This document shows, one piece after another, positions 52,401 through 59,205 of a stretch of 64,000 nucleotides of DNA; position 1 is the first letter of the stretch, and each line of letters opens with the position of its first letter. Below the pieces are notes generated by a model. The model had not been told where the DNA came from, ran no database searches, and saw nothing but the letters and a program-made list of their open reading frames with translations. The translations under genes were made by a program, and so were the position numbers. Source of the stretch: Podocnemis expansa (Eukaryota; Chordata; Testudines; Podocnemididae); contig ML682005.1 of the NCBI GenBank assembly GCA_007922195.1, positions 35,583,762 through 35,647,761 on the forward strand, written 5' to 3'.

Positions 52401-55038
52401 GGCAAAGATCCACAGAACTCAAGTTTTGTTCATCTATGTACCATCTAGATTACACAGAGAATAATCTTTTCCCTCTAATCCTTTAATTGATGGCATTTTT
52501 AGGTGTTTGCAACAGCAGAGAAACACTTGTGCCACACAGTATATGATTGAGTACTCTGTTAAAGATTAGCAAGGGATACATAAAACTCAGCCCCTCGCTG
52601 TTGTAATCCTGAACATTTCACTTCACAAGTTTCATGTACATTTATATAGTGCATAAGTGTGTTCTAAACCTACATGTTTCAAAGCATAAGAAAGAGTTCT
52701 TTGTAGTTGTCTTTACACTGGAACTTCCTACAAATGAAACACTCTAAAAGGGCAGCCGTGTTAATCTAGTTCAGCAAAACAAGCAAGGGGTCCTGTGGCA
52801 CTTTTAAAGACTAACAAATGTATTTATCGCATGACCATTCATGGGTAAAATCCCATTTCGTCAGACACTTGAAGATGGGGAACTTACAGAATGAAAATGG
52901 AGGAAAATAAATGCAGAGATGTGCAAGTCCACAGGACATCTTGTTTGTTTTTCATTCACAGCAGTAATTCATCACTGCTGGAGACAATACTGTTGGAGAA
53001 ATATAGCTTGAGCATTTCACATCAATTCTGGTGAGGACACTGTAATGCAGAGAGAGCAGTTTCCACCAGTAAAGCTGCACCAACAGTTGGTTAATAGTAC
53101 AAGGTATCCTAATGAAGACAAAACCTTAATCAGCTTATACCCCGAAGCACAAGTATTTAAAGCACACGAATACCAAGGCAGGGCTATGAACTAGTTGAAG
53201 CCTCTCTTCTTTAGACTCATGCATATTCCAGACCAGTCTGCTCAAAGTTACAGAAGATTTGCAGTAACTCCCTTAAATTCCTTAAAGTCACACCTGTGAA
53301 TATTTGGACTAGCAAACCAAAATTTTGGCCATCATAATAATTTGAATACTGAATAGTTAACGAACCAAGGGTGTAAAATGAATGTATTGCCAAATTAGGT
53401 GTTTGCATGTTAAAATCGTTATGAAGGGTTGTGTGCCCCCCAGCCACATTGATTAGGGGATTTGTACAGTGAACACTTACTCTCTTCAGTGCTGCTTTAC
53501 TAAGCATTTAGGAAAATCATTAACTATGCACCATGCTACTTATTTACTAAATAAGTTAGGGGCTCTGAAAAAGGTGAAAGGTGATCATACAGTTGCAGAT
53601 GGTTCTAACACAAAAATACACACTTAGCTATGGCAGTTTATGGGTGAGCTCTTTGCATTTAAAATAATGTTGTAAAGGTCCAAAGCGGTAGCCATGTTAG
53701 TCTAGTTAAGCAAAAGAAACAAGGAACCCTGTGGCACTTCTAAAGATTAAAATTTCTTTACCGCATGAGCTTTCATGAGACAAAAATCCCACTTTCTCAG
53801 CTGCTCTGAAGATGGGGAACTTACAGAATATCCCATTTTGTAAGCTCCCCATCTTTAAAGCATCAGACAAAGTGGGATTTTCTCCCACAAAAACTCACTT
53901 AATGTTGTAGTGGTTTGCAAAGGGACTTTTAAAGGGAAAAGCCAAACAAGAGACACCATTAAAATGCACAGTCAGGTGAGGCTAAATCCATGACATGCTC
54001 TGGATATCAAACAGATTTCCTGAAGCACAACTGATTGGGATGTTTTTGGAAACCGTGGACTGAAACCAGCAGGGTCCCAGGCTCAGAGAGCATGTACTGA
54101 ACTGCACCAAGACTGAGGCAGGGTTATGCTTTTGATCTCTGTCCCCTACCACAGCAGTCAAACTTGCAGCCCCGTCCTCATCAAGGCCTTTCCAGCAAGC
54201 ACAGCCAAGGAACCACCTACAATTTCAAACCCTCCTAACTTAGCCAAACGGAAGGAGTCCCAAAAGCGAGCCCAACTACCACGACCCTGCAAATAGTGTA
54301 GTGGCTAGCACATCTGCCTTCCATACAGCAGGCCCTGGTTCAAACCCTAGGGGGACTGGACTAGATGATCTCATGAGATCCCTTCCAGCCCCATGAGCCT
54401 AGTCTATTTCAAAATGGATAGCCCTGTTAGTCTAGTCCAGTAAAAAAACAACAAGGAGTTGTGTGGCACTTTAAGACTAACAGATTTATTTTTTGCATGA
54501 GCTTCCGTGGGAGAAGATCCCACTTCCTCAGACGCTTCAAAGAGGGGTGAACTTACAGAAAGGAATGCAACTAAATGCAAAGGGGTGTGAAAGATAGGAT
54601 CAGGCCATACAGTAACAGCAAATCAGAACAGTTTTCAGGTTAGTCTAGTCTATTTCCCGCACTTCTGACATTTCCTCCTACCTGGTTTAAGGTGCACCGT
54701 GCAGAAGCAACTATCTGCTCAGGCTCTCACCTCCCTCCTCCCTGAGGCCAACGGGACACCCCCAAACACGTGGCCAGGAGTCTCCCGGTTTGCAAGAGTT
54801 AGCTCGCTGAGACAGCAGCTTTGCTAGGGAGCCGCAGCGATTTCAAGTGGCCAGCACCAGCAGCCGGAGCGAGCGAGACCGACAGCCCAGCCCCAGCACT
54901 CACCTCCTCCAGGAACTTGGTGAGGTCGTAGATGCGGTAGTGCAGCAAGATCCAGGTGCTCTGGCTGTTGTTGTGCTGCTGGATCTCCTCGAGCCGATAG
55001 TAACGACCCCGCCACGCCTCGCTGGCATTGGCCGCCAT
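24098..55038 (-). CDS. CYB5A: Cytochrome b5 type A, whole gene (five coding exons)
   Basis: Cytochrome b5 is a small heme protein on the endoplasmic reticulum. It passes electrons from NADH-cytochrome b5 reductase to fatty-acid desaturases and elongases, to CYP17A1 and to other P450s. Joining 55038-54904, 32980-32852, 30750-30721, 25280-25246 and 24176-24098 gives 408 nt, 135 residues plus TAA; human CYB5A has 134. The heme domain spans about residues 10-87, with axial ligands His46 (HPGG) and His70 (VGHSTDA). A linker carries '[12 protein letters not shown]', followed by the tail anchor at about 111-133 starting [10 protein letters not shown]. Every intron has GT-AG borders and the exon phases match the known vertebrate gene. 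Introns are 21.9, 2.1, 5.4 and 1.1 kb. I see no damaging change. The tail anchor identifies the type A microsomal form, not the mitochondrial CYB5B paralog. Confidence 0.97.
24275..24331 (+). mobile_element. Short Penelope-like terminal fragment in CYB5A intron 4
   Basis: 'GCTCATGCAATAAATACATTTGTTAGTC' and 'ACCAGACTCCTT' match the sense terminus seen at 46.8 kb. It lies only about 100 bp from exon 5, on the side of its acceptor. Confidence 0.65.
25246..25280 (-). CDS. CYB5A: CYB5A coding exon 4 (35-nt micro-exon)
   Basis: Encodes [11 protein letters not shown] plus two bases of the next codon, completed by exon 5 as Ser. A good polypyrimidine tract and TTTTTTCAG acceptor precede it, and donor GTATAG follows. 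It is the linker before the membrane anchor. Confidence 0.93.
25959..27093. mobile_element. hAT-type non-autonomous element (1.1 kb)
   Basis: Flanked by exact 8-bp copies TTGTAAAC (25,951-25,958 and 27,094-27,101). The right end GGTTGGACACCCCTG is the usual hAT terminus and the left end CAGACTACTCAACC is its decayed complement. It has no transposase. The interior is a purine-rich satellite-like block. Confidence 0.9.
26180..26700. repeat. Purine-rich degenerate tandem repeat inside the hAT element
   Basis: G/A-rich text with repeated 'CCATGCATGGAAA' and 'GGGGAGCCC' modules at irregular spacing. The 234-codon open frame on the opposite strand follows from the strand bias and is not gene-like. 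Confidence 0.75.
29056..29247. mobile_element. hAT-type MITE (192 bp)
   Basis: Ends GAGTGGTTTTCAAAG and TTTGAAAACCACTG are complementary. Flanks TTCTAGGA (29,048-29,055) and ATCTAGGA (29,248-29,255) match at 7 of 8. Confidence 0.85.
30721..30750 (-). CDS. CYB5A: CYB5A coding exon 3 (30-nt micro-exon)
   Basis: Ten codons reading [10 protein letters not shown], aligned with the DDRPKLNKPP segment after the heme domain in mammals. Acceptor TTCTTGAAG precedes and donor GTAAGTG follows. The charged sequence links the heme domain to the tail. Confidence 0.93.
31169..31452. mobile_element. hAT-like MITE
   Basis: Exact 8-bp GCTCTAAG copies at 31,161-31,168 and 31,453-31,460. The right end GGTTGGGAACCCCT is hAT-like and the left end CCACCTTTTCGAATACGAGAACCCC is diverged. 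The boundary could shift by one or two bases. Confidence 0.7.
32091..32459. mobile_element. Tigger/pogo-like MITE (369 bp)
   Basis: Left end CAGCTAGTCCTCACTTAGTG and right end CACTAAGTGAGGACTACCTG are complementary, flanked by TA on both sides as in Tc1/mariner/pogo insertions. The right end also contains the 'GGAACGGAACCCGG' text typical of Tigger termini. The internal part is AT-rich and non-coding. Confidence 0.85.
32852..32980 (-). CDS. CYB5A: CYB5A coding exon 2 (heme-binding core)
   Basis: Residues 46-88, starting with the HPGG heme loop (His46) and containing '[18 protein letters not shown]' with the second axial ligand His70. It ends at 'IIGELHP'. Acceptor ...TTACAG ends at 32981 and donor GTGAGT starts at 32851. 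Exactly 43 codons, both borders phase 0. Confidence 0.97.
33117..33408. mobile_element. hAT-type MITE (292 bp)
   Basis: Ends TAGGGGCTGGCAGACC and GGTTGCCGACCCCTG are complementary. Flanks GTTTACAA and GTTTACCA (33,109-33,116 and 33,409-33,416) match at 7 of 8. The interior is GC-rich with no open frame worth calling. It lies about 130 bp upstream of exon 2, on the acceptor side. Confidence 0.85.
33673..34005. mobile_element. Truncated hAT-like fragment
   Basis: One terminus only: 'TAGTGGTTCCCGACCTTTTTGACTC' at 33,673 matches hAT ends of this window. No partner end appears before the DIRS-like sequence begins near 34,000, so the element is probably broken. Confidence 0.5.
34005..36240 (-). 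mobile_element. Decayed DIRS-type tyrosine-recombinase retroelement (antisense)
   Basis: On the minus strand, in order: a gag-like piece (36,231-36,031) with '[18 protein letters not shown]'; a reverse-transcriptase piece (35,418-35,230) with '[20 protein letters not shown]'; an RNase H/linker piece (about 34,640-34,500); and a recombinase-like piece (34,500-33,992) with 'SAAYLTE' and '[19 protein letters not shown]'. This order fits the gag-RT-RNaseH-recombinase layout of DIRS. Many stops and frame changes mark it as a fossil. The catalytic RT motif was not seen. Family assignment is from memory of DIRS proteins in reptiles. The sequence up to about 37,470 may also belong to it. Confidence 0.6.
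34652..34839. mobile_element. hAT-type MITE (188 bp) inserted in the DIRS fossil
   Basis: Ends CAAGGGTCTCAAACTC and TTTTTGAGAACCCTG are complementary. Flanks TAGTAGGC and TGGTAGGC (34,644-34,651 and 34,840-34,847) match at 7 of 8. It interrupts DIRS-like text between the reverse transcriptase and recombinase parts, so it is the younger insertion. Confidence 0.8.
36241..37490. other. Unassigned moderately GC-rich stretch, possibly more DIRS gag
   Basis: A 173-codon plus-strand frame at 36,804-37,325 is rich in Pro, Ser and Gly and matches no protein I know. Its place next to the gag-like fragment suggests a decayed, antisense gag or 5' region, but this is a guess. Confidence 0.3.
37498..37685. 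mobile_element. Penelope-like termini arranged as a hairpin
   Basis: Antisense terminus (to about 37,605, with 'ATTGCATGAGCTTTTGTGGGAG') followed by the sense terminus ('GAAAGCTCACGCGATAAACA', to 37,685). Both arms reach the 'AGACTCCTTG'/'CAAGAAGTCT' tails. Confidence 0.8.
38475..38610 (+). repeat. MIR-like SINE fragment
   Basis: 'CTCTTTAGTCTTAGTTCTCCAGGTATAAAATGG' followed by 'GATAATACC' and 'GTTGTGAAGATGA' closely follows the antisense MIR core. It is old and truncated. Confidence 0.65.
39917..40140. mobile_element. Possible foldback MITE
   Basis: 'GGTGTCTACATTAAAAG' on the left and 'CTGCATCTATCTCCACTAG' on the right loosely mirror the ends of the 14.5 kb MITE, and internal motifs ('TGCTGGTATAACTTG') are shared. 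The boundaries are uncertain. Confidence 0.4.
40392..40429. repeat. (AC)n microsatellite (19 units)
   Basis: Uninterrupted AC repeat, likely polymorphic. Confidence 0.97.
40930..41475 (+). mobile_element. Penelope-like element, 3' part (different subfamily)
   Basis: Starts within the end of the GIY-YIG endonuclease: the frame at 40,935-41,132 contains '[12 protein letters not shown]', matching the motif after YIG in the 46.4 kb copy. It then runs through the non-coding tail to the 'ATGCAATAAATAAATTTGTTAGTC' terminus and 'ACATGGCTACCCCTTTGGAA'. Its text differs enough from the 45-46 kb element to be a separate subfamily. Confidence 0.8.
43918..44681. mobile_element. pogo/Tigger-like non-autonomous element with a long internal palindrome
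   Basis: Ends CAGGGGGGACCCGTTAACAC and GCGTTAACGGGTCCCCACTG are complementary and flanked by TA (43,916-43,917 and 44,682-44,683), a Tc1/mariner/pogo signature. Inside, about 44,125-44,285 and 44,345-44,510 are inverted copies of one another. There is no transposase. Confidence 0.85.
45645..45831. mobile_element. hAT-type MITE (187 bp) inside the Penelope-like element
   Basis: Exact 8-bp GTCTATAG copies (45,637-45,644 and 45,832-45,839). Ends CAGACGTGGCCAAAC and TTGGGCCACCCCTG are complementary. The Penelope reading frame resumes after it, so it is the later insertion. Confidence 0.95.
46797..46834 (+). ncRNA. Hammerhead-ribozyme-like core in the Penelope terminus (candidate)
   Basis: CTGACAA (consensus of several copies here: CTGANGA), then a stem GTGGGAT/ATCCCAT, then GAAA, then GC-TCAT-GC. 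The order matches the hammerhead core (CUGANGA, stem II, GAAA, short stem III), and hammerheads are known in Penelope-like elements. This copy has a core G-to-A change, and the expected UH cleavage dinucleotide is not clear, so activity is doubtful. Confidence 0.4.
47255..47365 (+). repeat. MIR-like SINE fragment
   Basis: 'CTGCCCCAGTTTCCTCACTTGCACAACAGAGATATTACGG' follows the antisense MIR consensus, continuing to 'ATGTGCTAGGTAAGTACT'. Confidence 0.65.
47787..48667. mobile_element. hAT-type non-autonomous element (881 bp)
   Basis: Ends CAAGGGTCAGCAACCC and GGGTTGCCGACCCCTG are complementary. Flanks CTACAGTA and CTAGAGTA (47,779-47,786 and 48,668-48,675) match at 7 of 8. The interior is GC-rich and contains imperfect 'GGGGAGCTGGCAGG' repeats (about 48,330-48,460). 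No transposase. Confidence 0.88.
48935..49110 (-). mobile_element. CR1 LINE 3' fragment, antisense
   Basis: 'ACAGAATCAACTGGAAGGGACCTTCAGAAGTCAAGTCC' and the following 'TTCTTTAAAGCATTCAGCGATAGAGATGCC' match the complement of the CR1 3' end. Confidence 0.7.
49225..49325 (+). mobile_element. CR1-type tail or CR1-tailed SINE fragment, sense
   Basis: 'CTGGACTCGATAACCTG' and 'GGTCCCTTCCAGTTTCTGTGATTC' are the typical 3' end of CR1 and of turtle SINEs that borrow that tail. It is too short to decide between them. Confidence 0.6.
49797..50573. mobile_element. hAT-type non-autonomous element with a long internal palindrome
   Basis: It starts CAGGGGTCAGCAACCC and ends GTTGCTGATTCCTG. Flanks CCCTAGAA and CCCTCAAA (49,789-49,796 and 50,574-50,581) match at 7 of 8. 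About 49,880-50,120 and 50,130-50,370 are inverted copies. As a result, long open frames on the two strands (plus 49,861-50,361, minus 50,345-49,803) read almost the same amino-acid text ('GQSSSALPT', 'LLRAAS.ELQL', 'PWNGPS'). Confidence 0.85.
50799..50824. repeat. Poly-A run (26 bp)
   Basis: Homopolymer A; no SINE or LINE body was recognised upstream. Confidence 0.95.
51605..52140. repeat. C-rich minisatellite, unit about 50-60 bp
   Basis: Degenerate repeats of 'CCATGCCACTCTGCTCCAGCTTCCC' followed by 'AGGTCCCTCCTA' from 51,640 onwards. The left edge has a C run. Flanking text (CTTATACACGAG at about 52,299) resembles the end of another transposon, so the block may be the inside of a MITE. 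Confidence 0.75.
52745..52930 (-). mobile_element. Penelope-like terminal fragment, antisense
   Basis: Begins 'AAAGGGCAGCCGTGTTAATCTAG', runs through 'TTTATCGCATGACCATTCATGGG' and ends in 'GAACTTACAGAATGAAAATGG', all in the order of the antisense terminus of the 45-46 kb element. Confidence 0.85.
53680..53905. mobile_element. Penelope-like termini arranged as a hairpin
   Basis: Antisense arm 53,680-53,828 ('GCGGTAGCCATGTTAGTC' to 'GGGGAACTTACAGAAT'), then sense arm 53,830-53,905 ('CATTTTGTAAGCTCCCCATC' to 'ACAAAGTGGGATTTTCTCCC'). The turn lies close to 53,829. Confidence 0.85.
54290..54412 (+). mobile_element. tRNA-derived SINE of the turtle Cry type
   Basis: An A-box-like segment 'TAGTGGCTAGCACATCTG' and a B-box-like 'GGTTCAAACCC' sit about 35 bp apart, as in a tRNA promoter. 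They are followed by 'GGACTAGATGATCTCATGAG' and 'CCCTTCCAGCCCCATGAG', a CR1-like tail. It lies in intron 1, directly before a Penelope fragment. Confidence 0.8.
54412..54645 (-). mobile_element. Penelope-like terminal fragment, antisense
   Basis: 'AAATGGATAGCCCTGTTAGTCTAG', 'TTGCATGAGCTTCCGTGGGAG', 'GTGAACTTACAGAAAGGAATG' and 'AGTAACAGCAAATCAGA' follow the antisense order of the long copy. It lies 260 bp into intron 1 from exon 1. Confidence 0.85.
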
Positions 55039-55400
55039 CCCCACCAGCTGAGCAGTGAGTCTCTGTCTCGCACAGCCGCCCGGCGCCAAATCCCTGGAGG
55101 AAGGAGAGAAAGCCCCGCCCCGGCTGGGGAGGCTCCTCGGCGCGCGCTGATTGGCCGCCAGGGGCGGCGGCCGGCCTATGGGAACGCATCGCTTCCGCCA
55201 GCCGAGGCTGCGCGCTTGACTCATGAATGAATTTTGTCACATCGCGAGCGTTCCTGGAATGCTAAGAAATTGTTGCGTCACAGTGGGAGCCCATCAGCGA
55301 GAGTGGGAGGAGAGAACGGGACCGCGTGACGCCTGAGAGCTAAACGCCGCTCCCAGTAAAGTTAAGACTCTGGCTGGACATAGGCGGAGACTTTGTCAGC
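54840..55400 (-). promoter_or_regulatory. CYB5A: CYB5A CpG-island promoter
   Basis: A GC- and CpG-dense block covers coding exon 1 and about 350 bp upstream. On the minus strand it has a CCAAT box (55,154-55,150), GC-box-like CCCCGCC and GGGGCGG motifs (about 55,113-55,170), an AP-1-like TGACTCA (55,217-55,223) and CRE-like half-sites (TGCGTCA at 55,274-55,280). There is no clear TATA box, as expected for a housekeeping-type promoter. The transcription start is not determined. Confidence 0.8.
54904..55038 (-). CDS. CYB5A: CYB5A coding exon 1
   Basis: Encodes residues 1-45, ATG to 'DLTKFLEE', with the conserved 'LEEIQQHNN' and '[17 protein letters not shown]' segments of the cytochrome b5 fold. 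Donor GTGAGT begins at 54903, phase 0. The ATG lies in a good context (GCCGCCAT on the plus strand, hence ATGGCGGC). The open frame upstream also has an in-frame Met, but its text is not cytochrome b5-like and lies in the promoter CpG island. Confidence 0.96.
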
Positions 55401-55537
55401 GCCTCCCTCTTTACAGCTCCTGCTCGCAGTGTGCTGTGCGTGTGCGGCGGCTCCCTTTTCCTCCAAAGACTCTTCCTGCTATCCGCAGCCTTCACCTCAC
55501 ACTGCTCTGGGAGCTGCTGCTGCTTAGCACCGCCATA

Positions 55538-55912
55538 GGGTGTGTTCACACTGCCTCCTTATTCCGAAACAACGGAGGTTGTTTCGAAATCAGGTTTCGG
55601 CTGTTCACACAACGCACAGTTGTTTTGAAACAAGTTAGACCTAGTCTGTGGGTGAAACAACATTGTTTCGCAAGGGTTGTTTAGAAACAATGGTGGTTTC
55701 GAAACAACTTGTTTTGAAACAACCGTCGTCTGAACATGTTGTTTCGAAACAACTGTTGTCTGGAATTGCTATTTCAATTCTGGTTTTTCTCCTTGTTTTG
55801 AAGTGACTTTTTTGCTAATTCGAAATCAGTCACTTCGAAATAAGGCGTTAGTTCGATACAAGCTGTTTCAGAACAGCCGTATTGAAATAACCCCCTGTGT
55901 GAGAACACAGCC
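55538..55912. mobile_element. Harbinger-type foldback MITE next to the CYB5A promoter
   Basis: Ends GGGTGTGTTCACAC and GTGTGAGAACACAGCC are complementary, with ATA flanks (55,535-55,537 and 55,913-55,915). The body is made of TTTCGAAA/GTTTCGAAACAAC motifs as in the other Harbinger MITEs. It is 500 bp upstream of the CYB5A ATG. Confidence 0.88.
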
Positions 55913-56033
55913 ATAGATGTATCCCAGGGTGCTGGCAGTTTCTTACTGTCCCCAGACTTCCAAATTATCAGCTGCTCCTGGGACCACCTCCCTCCTCAGG
56001 CTAAATTAGAGTTCTCTCTTATCCCGCCCTCCT

Positions 56034-56205
56034 CCTGAAATATAGGCTTTGCAGTTCGCTCATCTTCCAAGGCCATGGCCCAGTTGTCCTTGTATTCTCC
56101 CACTAAAGCTCATGCGATAAATAAATCTGTTAGTCTTTAAGTGCCATAAGACTCCATGCTTTTTTTTGCTTTACTAGACTTACACGGCTGCCCCTTTGGA
56201 ACAGT
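56034..56205 (+). mobile_element. Penelope-like terminal fragment, sense
   Basis: 'CTGAAATATAGGCTTTGCAG', 'CTTCCAAGGCCATGGCCCAG' and then 'AAGCTCATGCGATAAATAAATC' to 'CCCCTTTGGAA'. The same upstream text occurs inverted at 56,780-56,825, which identifies a distinct subfamily. Confidence 0.85.
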
Positions 56206-56216
56206 TCAGGACAGAT

Positions 56217-56372
56217 TCTAAAGCAGTAGCCATAATACTCTAGTTGTGCAAAACAAACAAGCAGTCCTGTGGCACTTTAAAGGCTAACAAATTTATTTAT
56301 GGCATGAACTTTCAGGGGAGAAAATCTCACGTGATAAATAAATTTGTTAGTCGGAGTGCTACAGGACTCTTT
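56217..56372. mobile_element. Penelope-like termini arranged as a hairpin
   Basis: Antisense arm with 'TTTATTTATGGCATGAACTTTC' up to 'GGGGAG', then sense arm 'GTGATAAATAAATTTGTTAGTC' to 'ACAGGACTC'. Confidence 0.8.
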
Positions 56373-56541
56373 GAGTATGTCTTCACCAGGCATGGCCACA
56401 CTGCGGCTTGGGAGCCACATGTGGCTCTTGAATGAAAAATCATGGCTCCTGGAAGAACATCAGCAAACCAGTTTAGGAAAGCAGCCCCAGCCTAGGAGTT
56501 CAGGTGGGGGTCAGGACAGTGGGGAGAAGTGCAGCATGGTT

Positions 56542-56898
56542 GGGGTTACCAGATGTCAGGCAAAAGGAGGACATGTCCTCCTTTTTACCTTCATGTCCTC
56601 CATCCAGCAGGCATTTTAAAAATACGTGATTTTGTCCGGCTTTTTACTTACAGGGGTTAAAGTATGGGCAGGGGCAGCCGTATAAGTCTAGTAAAGCAAA
56701 AAAAGCAAGGAGTCTTAAGGCACTTAAAGACTAACCGATTTATTTATCGCATGAGCTTTCGTGGGAGAATACAGACAAGAACTGGGCCATGGCCTTGGAA
56801 GATGAGAGAGCTGCAAAGCCTATATTTCAGTATTACATTAATACTACAGGTGTCCTCCAATGTCCTCCTTTCCATGCTTTGGTATCTGGGAACCCTAG
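56542..56898. mobile_element. Second hAT-type MITE, nested in the first
   Basis: Ends GGGGTTACCAGATGTC and GGTATCTGGGAACCCTAG are complementary. Flanks GCATGGTT and GCATGGTC (56,534-56,541 and 56,899-56,906) match at 7 of 8. It belongs to the same family as 61,995-62,280, read in the opposite direction. Confidence 0.88.
56667..56825 (-). mobile_element. Penelope-like terminal fragment nested in the second hAT MITE
   Basis: Antisense terminus from 'GGCAGCCGTATAAGTCTAG' to 'GCAAAGCCTATATTTCAG'. It is the inverted counterpart of the copy at 56,034-56,205, with the same subfamily text. Confidence 0.88.
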
Positions 56899-57479
56899 GC
56901 ATGGTCAGGATTTTAAAAAACTTGCCACTAGCCTGCAGTCTTCTATATTGAGCAGCAACTTAGGTTTTACTGTATAGGCCTAATTTTCATGGTAACCGTA
57001 AGTAGGTGTTAGAATCTGACATTAGTGGGATCGATATTTGCCTTCTTTTTAAGGTAAAATTAAAGTGTGCAATTAATTTTAAACTTAGTAATTTTGGAGT
57101 AGGTAAAAGTATATGGCTATATGCCTCAGTGTGGCTCTTGAAGGTTTAATAATCAACTTGTGTGGCTCTTGAGTTCCATAAGTTTGGCCACCCCTGGTCT
57201 ACACTATGGGTTTAAGTAGAATGAAAGCCCCTGAAGTTGACATAAACAAAGCCCTGGCCATATTGAGAAGGTATTAAATTGATTTAAGTCAACTTAATAA
57301 CTTTCATTTGTAAAGTCAACTTAGCACTTAAGTTCTCTTTACCAAGTTGTCTTAAGCCAATGTAGGCCGATGTTGGCTTAAATTGACTTAATTGGCCTCC
57401 TAGCTATCTGAAACATGGGGATGGGGGTTGGACAGAAGGCACAACAGAACTGGGAGCATTCCCAGCTGTGTGCAACACA

Positions 57480-57970
57480 TCAAAACCCCTCATTTCTTAG
57501 CCCTAGCCCTGCAGCCTAGCACTACAGCCCACATCGCCTTCCCCCAACCTGATCCGTTGTCTCTTCTCTTCTCAGCCCAACCCCACATCCCCCCCCAGCC
57601 TGCCCAGCATCTCTCCCCACTTTCAGCCCAACCCCACGTGTCTCCCCTTCTCAGCCTGACCCTGCATGTCTCTCTCTCCTTCTCCAGCCCAAACCTGTGT
57701 GTCTCCCCTTCTCCAGTGTGACCCTGCATGTCTCTCTCCCCTTCTCCAGCACAACTTTGCCTGTTTCCAGGGATTTCCCTAATACCCCCTATACCAGCCA
57801 GCTGTCAGCTAGTAACAGTGTTATACCAATTTAGAGAGCACCCCAACACCCCCTACATCTCCCTCTACAGCCTCCCAATTTCATGTCCTGGGGAAAATAC
57901 TGCCTGTCTCTCTCCCCCCCTCCAGCCCAACCCCATGTGTCTCCCCCTTCTCAGCCCAATCCTGAAAGCT
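57480..57970. repeat. Pyrimidine-rich minisatellite, unit about 35-45 bp
   Basis: Degenerate repeats of 'CCTTCTCCAGCCCAACCC' and 'GTGTCTCCC' or 'CATGTCTCTCTC'. Related text returns at about 58,420-58,480. It seems to be internal filler of the Harbinger-like element. Confidence 0.75.
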
Positions 57971-59077
57971 GTTTTACACTAAAGGTGTAAACCACTTATT
58001 TATATAAATAGAGAACATCATCAAAAGGAGGATGTCAGCCCATGTGCAGTTTCAGAAGAATTGGTTGAAAAAAACTGGTCCTGTTTTCTTTTAACAGATT
58101 TGAATCTGGCCTCCTAAGCACAAGTCAGGTAAAAAATTGATCTCAAGACTGCTGTGATACCTTGTCTTAATGGAGAGACACAAAAACCTAACTCCCAAGT
58201 TTTTAAAGTGCTTTAAACAAAACCATGAATGCCTCTCTCTCACACATACACCCCTCTAATCATAGTTCATGCTCTGTGTAACAAGAAAATCAGTGGCTAA
58301 AGAACAAGAAAGCAAGATAATTGCTTCAGTCCATAGGTCACATAACACCTGATAAAGCTGAGCAAGGAAGTATACAGACCAATATCCCCCTCCCCCAAAA
58401 GGCACTACATAAAATTGTCTCTCCTCTTCTCAGGTTGATCCCCCATCTCACCCCTTCTTCAGCCCAATCTCATGTGTTATACTGAAAGTCTTTAGTCCTT
58501 ACTTGCAGGGAAGGTGAGTCTTTGTCTTGTTGCAATGTTTCTTTTTTCTCCCCCTCCCCCCCCCCCGAACATTTTGATTGTTTGCAGCTGTTTCTTGTGG
58601 TTTTCTAAAGAAAGTCTTGAGATGGGACAAAGCTAGACAACTGAGCCATGCATCACATCACTGGCTCATCACATCACAGGGAAGGGTGACAAATTCCTCC
58701 TGCTGGAATGAGCCATCATCACTAAGACATATTATCCCCTGTGACTACTTTTTCTACAAGTCCATGAAGCCCACTTTCAATATATGTACATTATTTCTTA
58801 AATTTTACCCATTCCTACATGTAACAATGATTATGGAGCATGGAAAATTATGACCTTTCTTTAGGTACCTAATACCTGGTACTCTGTATATGTATTCTAG
58901 AAATGTGATAAAGACAGACAACAAAAACTATTAGGTGTAGAAGATGGTAGAGGCTAGATAGGCAGCAAGTGTCATCTCACTTTTTTTAGTAAATTAATAA
59001 AACTAGTGTTGCAGTTTAACATTTTTATTAAAGTTCCTACAAAAAGACAGTATCTATGCATTTGTTGCTATATCTTT

Positions 59078-59205
59078 TAGATTAGATTGTGCGGAAGCAG
59101 CATTAAATTGTGACTATGGATTCTTTTCCCATTTCAACAGGTGATTTGACTTCACCTTCCTCTATGTGCTGTTTCCCAGTGTTTGAATCTTAAAAACTGC
59201 TGTGG
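59078..59205 (+). mobile_element. Penelope-like internal tail fragment, sense
   Basis: 'TTAGATTGTGCGGAAGCAGCATT', 'GACTATGGATTCTTTTCCC' and 'GACTTCACCTTCCTCTATGTG' match 46,583-46,700 of the long element. The terminal part is missing. Confidence 0.75.

Larger units (their letters stand above)
32981..54903 (-). other. CYB5A intron 1 (21.9 kb)
   Basis: More than two thirds of the gene. It holds hAT, DIRS-like, Penelope, pogo, CR1, MIR and SINE insertions, listed separately. Stretches 37.7-38.4, 38.6-39.9, 42.4-43.9 and 50.9-51.5 kb show no feature that I can support. Confidence 0.85.
56387..57196. mobile_element. hAT-type element carrying nested insertions
   Basis: Flanks GTCTTCAC and GTCTACAC (56,379-56,386 and 57,197-57,204) match at 7 of 8. 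Ends CAGGCATGGCCACACTG and TTTGGCCACCCCTG are complementary. The outer parts match the 187-bp MITE at 45,645. The extra length is nested transposon sequence. Confidence 0.88.

Noticed and set aside
55039..55224. Upstream in-frame extension of CYB5A exon 1
   Set aside because: Its translation does not resemble cytochrome b5 and lies in the promoter. The Met at 55,038 gives the family's normal N-terminus and length.
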